A stretch of 36,136 nt of DNA from an uncultured Prevotellaceae bacterium (GTDB lineage Bacteria; Bacteroidota; Bacteroidia; Bacteroidales; Bacteroidaceae): NCBI GenBank assembly GCA_900318775.1, contig ONLY01000028.1, positions 1 through 36,136 of the forward strand, read 5' to 3'. Under the pieces are notes generated by a model that had not been told where the DNA came from, did no database searches, and saw only the letters and a program-made list of their open reading frames with translations. Position 1 is the stretch's first letter; every line of letters starts with the position of its first letter. The position numbers were made by a program, and so were the translations under genes. This document shows positions 17,501-24,525 of this stretch, piece by piece.

Positions 17501-17811
17501 ATTTCGCGGTTCATGCCTGCCAGCAGGGTGCGGTAGGGCTCTTCGGTATAGGGGGGGGTGTGCTGCCGCTCCTTCAGGTTGGCCAGAATGCTTTCCACGT
17601 AGCTTTCGCCGCTGGGCAGATTGTTGGCAATGGCATACAGAGTGCTGAGGATGCGCTGCTTCATCTCAGCTGTGGCCTTGTTGGTGAAGGTGACAGCCAG
17701 TATGTTTTGGTATTCCAACGGATTGATGGCTAACAATGCGATGTACTCGACTGCCAGCGTGAACGTCTTGCCGGAACCTGCAGACGCTTTGTATATCCGT
17801 AGCGGTTTCAT
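14509..17811 (-). CDS. AddA/RecB-like UvrD-family helicase with C-terminal nuclease
   Basis: This SF1A helicase-nuclease has 1100 residues. Walker A ASAGSGKT is at residues 9-16 and motif Ia is AVTFTNKATAEMKQR. Motif II is DEFQDTS, motif III VGDVKQSIYRFR, motif V MTMHKSKGLEFHTV and motif VI YVAFTRAKHNL. The C-terminus has the PD-(D/E)XK nuclease set: GNLYHSIFEHIH, RPDRVV, IIDYKT and QVEEY (QxxxY). All catalytic motifs look intact, so it should process double-strand DNA ends for recombination. Such proteins work with an AddB-type partner; no addB is adjacent, since the upstream gene is lysA. A strong hairpin separates it from lysA (17845-17882), so it may have its own expression. Family is certain; naming it AddA rather than RecB-like is inference. 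Confidence 0.88.
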   Translation of the reverse strand: MKPLRIYKASAGSGKTFTLAVEYIALLAINPLEYQNILAVTFTNKATAEMKQRILSTLYAIANNLPSGESYVESILANLKERQHTPPYTEEPYRTLLAGMNREMLQARAKEALENIIHDYSRFHIETIDSFFQGIVREIANELELSVKMKVELDDSEVLSDAVDHIITNLKEGSSEFRTIIEFIEEKIRENRSWQVEDTVKEFGRNIFKENYLIHGEDVRKKITDSKVIFQYRTLISSLATQKKDAVIAQGKALRDQIADSGITDKDITKTILTFLDKVCDYKITEPNNQSRGTFSDSVEEYTENVDKWFKKTSKSRDTFEPVVNNQLMPMLRQLFNLHDDYVAHLHNVTAIGQHLYSLMLLNQISSTVKTLNENSSRFLLSETANFLRNIINNQDIPFIYEKTGTVIKHIMIDEFQDTSVLQWGNFKPLILNSLSTDGSCLIVGDVKQSIYRFRNSDWQILNNIEQDTELRNHMETIPAQYNYRSSKRVVEFNNELFTRAVSILQGQCPALLTAYNDVVQIAKKDSDAGYVRVENIDYHAIDPDNMPEEWDKDISELYEEATLQRIQAAVKDLLEQGVQPNDITVLVRTNREVPLISDYFEDHQEELAVKVVSDEAFRIGASSAVNIIISALRVLADPTSKLHMATLEHHAQAIPDSFSKQACDEMRYKPLTEQVEDISQIFHLEEMPGQDAYLLFFADVVAQYAEDHPADLSTFLQVWDEKLCDKTIPNGASDGVHIMTMHKSKGLEFHTVIIPSCSWPIKPKDKEVMWCIPSQAPYNQVPLLPISVSKAKDDSIFAADRREEELRTLVDNINVLYVAFTRAKHNLIILTGNKAEAPMHTPAPEETPQIDSAQSFLINAMPPSMQQQDLEGIITLYQSGAIVPSVSKKEEREDNPMQGHYTPLPVSYISRPSTAEFRQSYESDLFLTEDTPGMQQHAQRIRLISLGNLYHSIFEHIHTLEDVPRAIQLLESKGCFTTLLDAQEAEATVTRLIKTITPEHPQWFSPNWQVLNERAILFLEHQSPATRRPDRVVVNGQQAIIIDYKTARDVLRKAPDGTYIPPTKNLQQVEEYKQLLTQIGYTDIKAYLWYILDEIVVEA

Positions 17812-17844
17812 GGTTTTTCGATGTTTTTCTGGAAGGTTTTAGAA

Positions 17845-17882
17845 AACTCTGTAAGGAAACGGAGATGTTTCCTTACAGAGTT
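17845..17882 (-). terminator. Long perfect hairpin after lysA
   Basis: The arms at 17845-17860 and 17867-17882 are a perfect 16-bp inverted repeat with a 6-base loop, 19 bases past the lysA stop. Read on the minus strand the stem ends in GAGTTTTCT, giving a short T-run. This fits an intrinsic terminator or processing hairpin between lysA and the helicase gene. Confidence 0.6.
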
Positions 17883-17901
17883 GATATGTTTTTTCGCTTC
17901 T

Positions 17902-19062
17902 TTACAGAAGTTCGTCGCTTGTGTACCCTTCGGGCAAACGGCGGCAGTTGTAGCTGGATGCCATGATTTCGCCGTATGCACCTGCAGAGAGAAGGGCGAT
18001 GAGGTCGCCACGATGGGTCTTGGGCAAGCGTATGCCTTTGTCGAAGGTGTCGCTTGACTCGCAGATGGGTCCTACCACATCGTAGGTTTCTTCAGCTTCG
18101 CTGCTGCTGAGATTGATGATGCGGTGATGGGCATCATAAAGGGCTGGACGAATGAGGTCGGTGAAGCCTGCATCGACTATGGCGAACTTCTTGATGGCGT
18201 TCTCTTTCACATAGTTGACCTTGGTGATGAGGGCACCACACTGGGCTACAACGGCGCGGCCCAATTCGAAGTGCACGGTTTGTCCTGGGCGCAATTTCAG
18301 ATATTTGTCATAGACCGCAAAGTAGTCCTTGAAGTTGGGGATGGGGTTGCCTTGCGGATTATCGTAATCCACGCCAAGACCTCCGCCTACATTGATAATT
18401 TCGATGTGGACGCCTGCAGCTTCGAGCTTGTCTTGCAGCTCGTTGATGCGATTGGCAAGGGCGATGAAGTCATCCATCTCCAAAATCTGTGAGCCGATGT
18501 GGAAGTGGAGTCCCTTGAACTGCACGTTCTTCATGCCTTGAGCCAGGCGGATGACTTTTTCCATATCTTGCATGTCGATGCCAAACTTGTTTTCAGCCAG
18601 GCCTGTGGTGATGTTGGCGTGTGTGTGTGCTCCCACGTTGGGGTTGATGCGGAAGCATACGGTGGCCACTTTTCCCTTGCTGGCAGCAATCTCGTTGATG
18701 ACCTCCAGCTCGGGGATGCTCTCTACATTGAAGCAGAAGATGCCTTTGTCAAGTCCGAGCTCTATTTCCCAATCGCTTTTGCCCACTCCGGCAAAAACAA
18801 TCTTGTCGGCAGGGAATCCGGCCTTGAGTACCTGTTCTATCTCGCCACCTGATACGCAGTCGATGCCAAGACCTGCCTCGTTGATGACCTTGAGCACTTT
18901 GAGGTTGGCATTTGCTTTGACAGCGTAGTGTACGAAATAGTTGTCGTGTTTCTTTGTTTCTGTGTTGATGGCGTCGAGTGTCTGACGCAGGATGTTTGTA
19001 TCATAATAGTAGAAGGGGGTGCGGAGATTCGCAAATCTTTCTACATTGAGTTGTATAGCCAT
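17902..19062 (-). CDS. lysA: Diaminopimelate decarboxylase
   Basis: This PLP enzyme of 386 residues converts meso-diaminopimelate to L-lysine, the last step of lysine synthesis in the cytoplasm. The PLP-binding Lys is Lys49 in HYAVKAN. The glycine-rich phosphate loop is INVGGGLGVDY, and CESSDTFDKG carries the conserved Cys of the second active-site half (fold type III, ODC/DapDC). Length is close to the family norm, slightly short. The gene follows aspartate kinase (98-base gap with a long hairpin), so first and last enzymes of the lysine branch are encoded together. Hairpins precede and follow it. Confident call. Confidence 0.93.
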   Translation of the reverse strand: MAIQLNVERFANLRTPFYYYDTNILRQTLDAINTETKKHDNYFVHYAVKANANLKVLKVINEAGLGIDCVSGGEIEQVLKAGFPADKIVFAGVGKSDWEIELGLDKGIFCFNVESIPELEVINEIAASKGKVATVCFRINPNVGAHTHANITTGLAENKFGIDMQDMEKVIRLAQGMKNVQFKGLHFHIGSQILEMDDFIALANRINELQDKLEAAGVHIEIINVGGGLGVDYDNPQGNPIPNFKDYFAVYDKYLKLRPGQTVHFELGRAVVAQCGALITKVNYVKENAIKKFAIVDAGFTDLIRPALYDAHHRIINLSSSEAEETYDVVGPICESSDTFDKGIRLPKTHRGDLIALLSAGAYGEIMASSYNCRRLPEGYTSDELL

Positions 19063-19105
19063 TTTTTTGTTTTTGAGGTAGTTATCGCTTCGTTCTGTAT
19101 GATAG

Positions 19106-19147
19106 AAGTTAAAGTCATTGCGCTGTGTTTCGCAATGACTTTAACTT
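19106..19147 (-). terminator. Long perfect hairpin between lysC and lysA
   Basis: The arms at 19106-19122 and 19131-19147 form a perfect 17-bp stem with an 8-base loop, 13 bases beyond the lysC stop. There is no clear T-run on the minus strand, so it may act as a partial terminator or an mRNA-stability element rather than a full stop. Confidence 0.45.
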
Positions 19148-19160
19148 TGATGTATTCTCT

Positions 19161-20474
19161 TTAGTTGAACAGATGGTCAGAGAGAGACTGAAGGGCCTTC
19201 TTCTTGTCCTCGGCAGAGATGAGGAAAGAGATGTTGTGATTTGAGCCTCCGTAGGAAATCATGCGGACAGGGATTTCCTTCAGGGCCTCGGTAGCCTTGC
19301 TCTCAAAACCTACGTTTTCTGCTTCGAGATCACCCACCACGCAGATGATGCACATGTCTTTGTCAACGTGCACGTGTCCGAACTTCTTGAGCTCGTTCAC
19401 GATGGCGTCGAGATGAGTAATGTTGTCGATAGATACGCTAACACCTACTTCTGATGTGGCAATCATATCGATAGAAGTCTTGTAGGACTCAAAAATCTCA
19501 AACACCTTGCGGAGGAATCCGTAAGCCAGCAGCATGCGTGAAGAGGTAATCTTGATGGCTGTGATGTTGTCCTTTGCAGCTACTGCCTTAATCTTTCCGC
19601 GCTCTGTCTCGTTGCTGATGACGGTGCCTGGAGCGGTGGGGTCCATCGTGTTCAGCAGCTTGACAGGAATGCCTGCATACTTGGCTGGCTGCACACAGGT
19701 GGGGTGCAGAATCTTTGCACCGAAATAAGCCAGCTCTGCTGCCTCCTCGAAGTGCAGATGATTGACGGGTGAGGTGTGCTCCACAAAGCGTGGGTCGTTG
19801 TTGTGCATGCCGTCGATGTCTGTCCAGATTTGAATCTCTGATGCACCAACTGCCGCACCGATGAGTGACGCTGTGTAGTCGGAGCCACCACGCTGGAGGT
19901 TGTCCACCTCGCCATAGGCATTGCGGCAGATGAAACCCTGTGTGATGTAGATTTCCTTGCCTGGGTTCTCATCGAGCTGCACCTTGATTTTCTCGCGGAT
20001 GTACTCAAGGTCAGGCTCTGCATTCTTGTCGGTGCGCATGAACTCCAATGCTGGAATCAATGTGGCGTTGTAGCCTTGTTCCACCAGATAGTTTGTCACC
20101 ATGTTGGTGGAGATGATTTCACCTTGCGCCACAATGATTTTCTCTTCAAACATTGTGAAGATGCCTTTGGTGAAGGAGCGCAGATAGTCAAACTCCTCTT
20201 TGAGGAATGCATTTGTCTGCTGCTTCATCGCATCGGTGGTGTAGAGCTCATCTACATGCTTCTTGTATTTGCGTTCGAGGGTGTTGATGGTTTCGTTTGC
20301 GCCCTCGGGATTCTTCTTGTAGAGATAATCGGAGATTTCCACGAGTGAATTGGTTGTGCCCGACATCGCTGAGAGCACGACAATTTTCTGTTCACCGTCG
20401 GTAATGAGTTTTACGACATCCTTCATTCGCTGAGGAGTGCCTACGGATGTTCCGCCAAACTTAAGTACTTTCAT
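19161..20474 (-). CDS. lysC: Aspartate kinase (monofunctional)
   Basis: This 437-residue aspartokinase phosphorylates L-aspartate, the entry step to lysine, threonine and methionine. The N-terminal kinase signature is KFGGTSVG (residues 5-12). The substrate-binding segment GGSDYTASLIGAAVGASEIQIWTDIDGM follows. Two ACT domains fill the C-terminal third (about 300-437, for example SSRMLLAYGFLRKVFEIFESYKTSIDMIATSEVGVSVSID), so the enzyme is probably feedback-inhibited, plausibly by lysine given lysA downstream. There is no homoserine dehydrogenase domain; this is the single-function form. It lies 20 bases after ftsE and is probably on one transcript with it. Confidence 0.93.
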   Translation of the reverse strand: MKVLKFGGTSVGTPQRMKDVVKLITDGEQKIVVLSAMSGTTNSLVEISDYLYKKNPEGANETINTLERKYKKHVDELYTTDAMKQQTNAFLKEEFDYLRSFTKGIFTMFEEKIIVAQGEIISTNMVTNYLVEQGYNATLIPALEFMRTDKNAEPDLEYIREKIKVQLDENPGKEIYITQGFICRNAYGEVDNLQRGGSDYTASLIGAAVGASEIQIWTDIDGMHNNDPRFVEHTSPVNHLHFEEAAELAYFGAKILHPTCVQPAKYAGIPVKLLNTMDPTAPGTVISNETERGKIKAVAAKDNITAIKITSSRMLLAYGFLRKVFEIFESYKTSIDMIATSEVGVSVSIDNITHLDAIVNELKKFGHVHVDKDMCIICVVGDLEAENVGFESKATEALKEIPVRMISYGGSNHNISFLISAEDKKKALQSLSDHLFN

Positions 20475-20494
20475 AATATATAATATGTGTATGT

Positions 20495-21202
20495 TTAATC
20501 AATTTCTTCTGTTGTATCTGCTCCCTCGGGCTCCTTGAGCGTCACGTCTGTCAGCTGGTGATTTTCACAGAGCAACTGGCGTCCGGGGAACTCTTCAATC
20601 AAGTTCAGATTGTGGGTAATCATCAAGACGGTGCTTCCTGCTTTGCAGATTTGCCGCAGGAGTTCCACAATCTGGCGGCTTGTCTCTGCATCGAGGTTTC
20701 CTGTCGGCTCATCGGCAAGGATGAGCTGGGGACGGTTCAAGATGGCGCGTGCAATGACGATGCGCTGCTGTTCGCCGCCTGAGAGCTCAGAAGGCATCTT
20801 GTAGCCTTTAGTGGCCATACCCACCAGTTCCAGCACGTCGCTGATGCGCTGGTTGATTTCTACCTTGTTCTTCCATCCTGTGGCTTTCAGCACGAAACGC
20901 AGGTTTGCGTCCACGGTGCGGTCAGTCAGCAGCTGAAAGTCCTGAAAGATGATGCCTAACTTCTTGCGCAGGTCGGGCAGGTGGCGGCGTCTTAACGATG
21001 TCATGTCGTAGCCCATCACTTGCGCTTCTCCTTCCTGCACGGGGAGCTCGCCATAGAGCGTCTTCAGGAACGAGCTTTTGCCTGTACCTACCTTGCCTGT
21101 GAGATAGACGAATTCTCCTTCACCTATCTGCACGTTGACGTTCTGCAGCACGAGCTGAGACTCTTGATAGACATTGACGTCTTTATAATCAATCAGATTC
21201 AC
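20495..21202 (-). CDS. ftsE: FtsE-type ABC transporter ATPase
   Basis: This ABC ATPase has 235 residues. Walker A GKVGTGKS is at residues 36-43, the Q-loop is IFQDFQLL, the signature LSGGEQQR and Walker B LILADEPTG, with a switch His in MITHN. The short N-terminus and the LTDRTVDANLRFVL stretch fit FtsE, which with the membrane protein FtsX controls cell-wall hydrolases during division. The start is GTG at 21202, with no upstream ATG in frame. No ftsX is adjacent; the neighbours are hisIE (58 bases) and lysC (20 bases). The C-terminal 20 residues are acidic (PEGADTTEEID). FtsE is preferred over LolD because of these features, but a LolD-like role cannot be excluded. Confidence 0.82.
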   Translation of the reverse strand: MNLIDYKDVNVYQESQLVLQNVNVQIGEGEFVYLTGKVGTGKSSFLKTLYGELPVQEGEAQVMGYDMTSLRRRHLPDLRKKLGIIFQDFQLLTDRTVDANLRFVLKATGWKNKVEINQRISDVLELVGMATKGYKMPSELSGGEQQRIVIARAILNRPQLILADEPTGNLDAETSRQIVELLRQICKAGSTVLMITHNLNLIEEFPGRQLLCENHQLTDVTLKEPEGADTTEEID

Positions 21203-21260
21203 CTTGATATTTACAATATGAAGAATTATTACCCTGTAAATTGTCTAATGGCACATGACA

Positions 21261-21872
21261 TTAATGTTTATGCCAATTGGGGTTGTGGCGCTCAGCCAAT
21301 TCTGCTGCCAGGTCTTCGATGGTCAGACCCTTTGAGGTGAGCAGCACGATGAGGTGGTAGAGCATATCGGATGCTTCATATACGAGTCGCTCATTGTTGT
21401 TGGCTACAGCCTCGATGACTGCTTCCAGAGCTTCTTCGCCCACTTTCTGTGCCATGCGGTGGCAGCCATCCTTGAAGAGGGAAGTGGTGTAGCTTCCTTC
21501 GGGCATCTCCTGGTGGCGTTTCTCGATGAATCGCTGCAGCTCCACGAGGAACATGATGGGGTTGTCGTTCTTCTCGTTCCAGCATGTGTCGGCGCCAGTG
21601 TGGCACACGGGACCTACAGGATTGGCCTTGATGAGCAGCGTGTCCTGATCGCAGTCGTTCAGAATCTCTACTACATTGAGGAAGTTGCCGCTTGTCTCGC
21701 CTTTTGTCCAAAGTGTCTGGCGTGTGCGGCTATAGAATGTTACTTTGCCTGTTTCAACTGTCTTTTTGTATGCTTCCTCGTTCATGAATCCGAGCATCAG
21801 CACCTTCATTGTCTTGGCATCCTGCACGATAGCGGGAACAAGACCATCCATTTTCTTGAAATCGATTTCCAT
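21261..21872 (-). CDS. hisI: Bifunctional phosphoribosyl-AMP cyclohydrolase / phosphoribosyl-ATP pyrophosphatase
   Basis: This fused HisI-HisE enzyme of 203 residues catalyses the second and third steps of histidine synthesis. The cyclohydrolase half (about 1-105) shows VTFYSRTRQTLWTKGETSGN and the metal-binding DCDQD and VCHTGADTCW clusters. The pyrophosphatase half (about 110-203) shows YTTSLFKDGCHRMAQKVGEEALEAVIEA, with the acidic helix expected of HisE, and ends in LAERHNPNW. Gene order here is hisH-hisA-hisF-hisIE in transcription order. The gap to hisF (60 bases) contains a tiny GAGCC/GGCTC hairpin (21905-21919). Confident call. Confidence 0.95.
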   Translation of the reverse strand: MEIDFKKMDGLVPAIVQDAKTMKVLMLGFMNEEAYKKTVETGKVTFYSRTRQTLWTKGETSGNFLNVVEILNDCDQDTLLIKANPVGPVCHTGADTCWNEKNDNPIMFLVELQRFIEKRHQEMPEGSYTTSLFKDGCHRMAQKVGEEALEAVIEAVANNNERLVYEASDMLYHLIVLLTSKGLTIEDLAAELAERHNPNWHKH

Positions 21873-21932
21873 CTTATGTTTCTTTGTTGTTTGTTCTTTT
21901 ATATGAGCCTCACCGGCTCTCTTCTTGATTTG

Positions 21933-22724
21933 TTAGATTCTCACATTTACTCCCTCTGCTCTCAGATACTGCTTGAGTTCTGGAATGGGTATCTCTCCGA
22001 AGTGGAACACGCTGGCCGCCAAAGCTGCATCGCTGTGCCCGTTGAGGAATGTGTCGCGGAAGTGCTCTTTGGCACCCGCACCACCCGAAGCAATCACGGG
22101 AATGGTCAGCGAGTCGGCGAGACGGCGAAGCGCCATATCGGCAAAGCCGCGTTTTACTCCGTCGTGGTTCATGGATGTGAACAGAATCTCACCTGCTCCT
22201 CTTTCGTTCACTTCTTTTGCCCAGTCAAAGAGTTTGTATTGTGTGGGCACACGTCCTCCATTCACGTAGCAAACCCAGTTGCCGTCAATCTGCGGGTCTC
22301 CATTCTCATGGATGGTGTCGTCTTCGCATTTCGCGTCGATAGCTACCACGCATACTTGACTGCCAAAGTTCTTGGCTATCTCATCAATCAGCTCCGGGCG
22401 GCGTAATGCTGCGGAATTGATGCTCACCTTGTCGGCTCCGGCATTCAGAAGTCTGTCCACATCGGAAAGCTCGTTGATGCCACCTCCCACTGTGAAGGGA
22501 ATATTAATTTCCTGCGCAATTCTTTTTACCAGCTCGGTGAATGTCTTCCGTCCCTCGTGCGATGCTGTGATGTCAAGATACACCAATTCGTCGGCGCCTT
22601 GTTCGCTGTACAGCTTTCCTAATTCAATAGGATCGCCTGCTTGACGCAGATTCACGAAGTTTGTTCCTTTCACCGTCTGTCCATCCTTGATGTCAAGGCA
22701 GGGTATGATTCTTTTAGCCAACAT
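21933..22724 (-). CDS. hisF: Imidazole glycerol phosphate synthase, cyclase subunit
   Basis: This TIM-barrel enzyme has 263 residues. With HisH it makes imidazole glycerol phosphate and AICAR. Catalytic Asp11 (PCLDIKDG) and Asp130 (VVAIDAK) are in place, as are the phosphate loops FTVGGGI and IASGGAG. It is about 10 residues longer than usual because of an acidic insert after Asp130 (residues 133-150, around [16 protein letters not shown]), in a loop that normally runs straight into the WxxYxNGGR strand. The start overlaps the end of hisA by 11 bases, indicating coupled translation. Confidence 0.95.
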   Translation of the reverse strand: MLAKRIIPCLDIKDGQTVKGTNFVNLRQAGDPIELGKLYSEQGADELVYLDITASHEGRKTFTELVKRIAQEINIPFTVGGGINELSDVDRLLNAGADKVSINSAALRRPELIDEIAKNFGSQVCVVAIDAKCEDDTIHENGDPQIDGNWVCYVNGGRVPTQYKLFDWAKEVNERGAGEILFTSMNHDGVKRGFADMALRRLADSLTIPVIASGGAGAKEHFRDTFLNGHSDAALAASVFHFGEIPIPELKQYLRAEGVNVRI

Positions 22725-23436
22725 ACTTCTCCAATTCCTCCATCTTTATCTTCCCCTCATATATCGCTTTGCCAAATACTACGGCAGGAATGCCTGCTGT
22801 GTTGAGCTTGTCTATATCCTCAATGCAGCTCACGCCTCCGCTGGCGATGAGATAGAGGTTGGGAAATTCTTTCAGCACGTCCTCGTACAGCTGAATGGCT
22901 GGTCCTTCGAGCATGCCATCTTTGCTGATGTCTGTGCACAGCACATTGTCCACGCCTTTAGCCACATACTTCTGCAGGAACGGCAGCAGTTCATCTTCTC
23001 CTTCTTCTTTCCAGCCGTTGATGCTGATGCGTCCATTCTTTACGTCAGCGCCCAAAATAATCTTGTTGTCGTTGTACTTCTCAAGCCAAGTTTCGAACAG
23101 GGTGGGGTTCTTCACCGCCACGCTGCCAATGGTCACCATTGTGGCGCCGCTGGCAAAGGCGATGTCGATGTCTTCGTCTGACTTGATGCCGCCTCCGAAG
23201 TCAATCACAAGGCTTGTGTGGTCGGCTATGCGCTCAATGGTCTTGTAGTTTACGATGTGCGCAGAACGGGCGCCATCCAAATCTACTGTGTGCAAGCGTC
23301 TGATTCCATGGGCTTCGAACATTTTAGCCACCTCAACAGGGTCTTCGTTGTATACCTTCTTGGTACCATAGTCGCCTTGTGTCAGACGTACGCATTTGCC
23401 ATCGATAATGTCAATGGCAGGAATTATATCTATCAT
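22714..23436 (-). CDS. hisA: Phosphoribosylformimino-AICAR phosphate isomerase
   Basis: This TIM-barrel isomerase of 240 residues catalyses the fourth step of histidine synthesis. Catalytic Asp9 ([14 protein letters not shown]) and Asp131 (GADVKNG) are present, with both phosphate-binding motifs (DFGGGIKS and IASGGVS). Length is standard. The start ATG overlaps the hisH stop (ATGA), and the 3' end overlaps hisF, so the three are translated as a coupled unit. Confidence 0.95.
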   Translation of the reverse strand: MIDIIPAIDIIDGKCVRLTQGDYGTKKVYNEDPVEVAKMFEAHGIRRLHTVDLDGARSAHIVNYKTIERIADHTSLVIDFGGGIKSDEDIDIAFASGATMVTIGSVAVKNPTLFETWLEKYNDNKIILGADVKNGRISINGWKEEGEDELLPFLQKYVAKGVDNVLCTDISKDGMLEGPAIQLYEDVLKEFPNLYLIASGGVSCIEDIDKLNTAGIPAVVFGKAIYEGKIKMEELEKYVG

Positions 23437-24026
23437 TTTATCTCAATAAAGTTCTTCAAAATCCTTTCGCCAACACGTCCGCTCTTCTCCGGATGGAATT
23501 GTGTGGCATAGAAATTGTCCTTGTGCAGGGCGGAAGAGTAGGGCTGTATGTAGTTTGTTGTGGCAATTGTCCAGTCACACGTCGGAACATAAAAGCTGTG
23601 GATGAAATAGACAAACTCTGGGCGCTCAAACCCTGAGAACAAGCCTGATTTCACGTCTTCGATGGTGTTCCAGCCCATTTGAGGCACTTTCTCCTCGTGG
23701 CATTGCGGAATGAACCGCTTCACATCCACATCAAATACACCAAGGCAATCAGTGTCCTGCTCTTCGCTATGACGGCACAACAGCTGCATGCCGATGCAGA
23801 TGCCCAGCACGGGCTGCTTCAAGTTTACGATGACCTCATCTAGGCGATGTGCCTTCAGGTAATTCATCGTGCTGCGAGCCTCGCCTTGTCCGGGAAAGAT
23901 TACACGGTCGGCCGACTGAATCAACTCCACGTTATCCGTCACTATAGGTTCGATGCCCAACCGCTTCACTGCATTCTCCACCGAACCGATATTACCTGCG
24001 TTATATTTTATAATCGCTACATTCAT
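23433..24026 (-). CDS. hisH: Imidazole glycerol phosphate synthase, glutaminase subunit
   Basis: This class I glutamine amidotransferase of 197 residues supplies ammonia to HisF. The triad is visible: Cys77 in LGICIGMQLL, and His178 with Glu180 in QFHPEKSG. The oxyanion region FPGQGEA and the start MNVAIIKYNAGN are typical. It is the first gene of the minus-strand array, with a promoter box 38-45 bases upstream of its start. hisG, hisD, hisC and hisB are not in the window. Confidence 0.95.
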   Translation of the reverse strand: MNVAIIKYNAGNIGSVENAVKRLGIEPIVTDNVELIQSADRVIFPGQGEARSTMNYLKAHRLDEVIVNLKQPVLGICIGMQLLCRHSEEQDTDCLGVFDVDVKRFIPQCHEEKVPQMGWNTIEDVKSGLFSGFERPEFVYFIHSFYVPTCDWTIATTNYIQPYSSALHKDNFYATQFHPEKSGRVGERILKNFIEIK

Positions 24027-24063
24027 CTAACAGTCCCTTTCTTATAAAACAACTATTCGTGTG

Positions 24064-24071
24064 CAAATGTA
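24064..24071 (-). promoter_or_regulatory. -7 promoter box for the his array
   Basis: On the minus strand this reads TACATTTG, matching the Bacteroidetes TAnnTTTG consensus, 38 bases before the hisH ATG. No good -33 TTTG is visible. No leader peptide or attenuator was recognised. Confidence 0.5.
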
Positions 24072-24215
24072 ACACTTTTTGCCGACACGTGCACCATATT
24101 TATATATAAAAGCCGTTTCTTGCCACATTTTGTGACCTTTTTCTGTTTTTAGCGCCTTTCCGAAATACACATTGTGCTAGCTGCGTGTCATCAGGGGAAT
24201 AAACATCAAAGTACA

Positions 24216-24293
24216 GCACCCTGCACGAGATAAATGGAGCAGGGCGCATTATTTATTTCGTGCAGGGTGCGTGAAAACACATGCGCAGGGTGC
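24216..24293. repeat. REP-like palindrome built on GCAGGGTGC
   Basis: The arms at 24216-24235 and 24251-24270 pair over 20 bases with a single G-U, starting GCACCCTGCACGA and ending TCGTGCAGGGTGC. A further direct copy of GCAGGGTGC lies at 24285-24293, and a degenerate copy (AGCAGGGCGC) sits in the loop. It lies between the feo unit and the his promoter and may double as terminator for the feo transcript. The rest of 24072-24343 shows nothing else. Confidence 0.6.
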
Positions 24294-24343
24294 ATGCTTA
24301 AAGCACTTAAATCCTACTGGATTCTGCGAAAGAGGGTATATAC

Positions 24344-24505
24344 TTATTTATGAGTATCGTGGCAATGGCATTCGCCGCCATCACGCGGACAGGAACCACA
24401 GTTGCATCCTCGGTTCTTTCCTGTAGCTTGCCGATATGCATGACGTGCTATGATGCCTACGACGCATATCAAGATGAAGAATACTGCAATGGATTGAATG
24501 TCCAT
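24344..24505 (-). CDS. FeoB-associated Cys-rich membrane protein
   Basis: This 53-residue protein starts at ATG 24505, 20 bases after the feoB stop. MDIQSIAVFFILICVVGIIA is one N-terminal membrane helix. It is followed by basic residues (RHAYRQATGKNR) and a Cys/His-rich tail (GCNCGSCPRDGGECHCHD, five Cys and two His). This is the pattern of the small membrane proteins found directly downstream of feoB in many anaerobes, thought to assist ferrous iron handling. Expected partner is FeoB; the tail may bind metal. The family call rests on architecture and position. Confidence 0.8.
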   Translation of the reverse strand: MDIQSIAVFFILICVVGIIARHAYRQATGKNRGCNCGSCPRDGGECHCHDTHK

Positions 24506-24525
24506 AAATTATCAGGAGTTGTATA

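Noticed and set aside
21354..22406. 350-residue plus-strand open frame
   Set aside because: It lies antisense to hisIE and hisF, which are certain, and has no family features.
24216..24293. CRISPR-like repeats
   Set aside because: The core copies are only about 9 bases, in mixed orientation, with unequal spacing and no cas genes.
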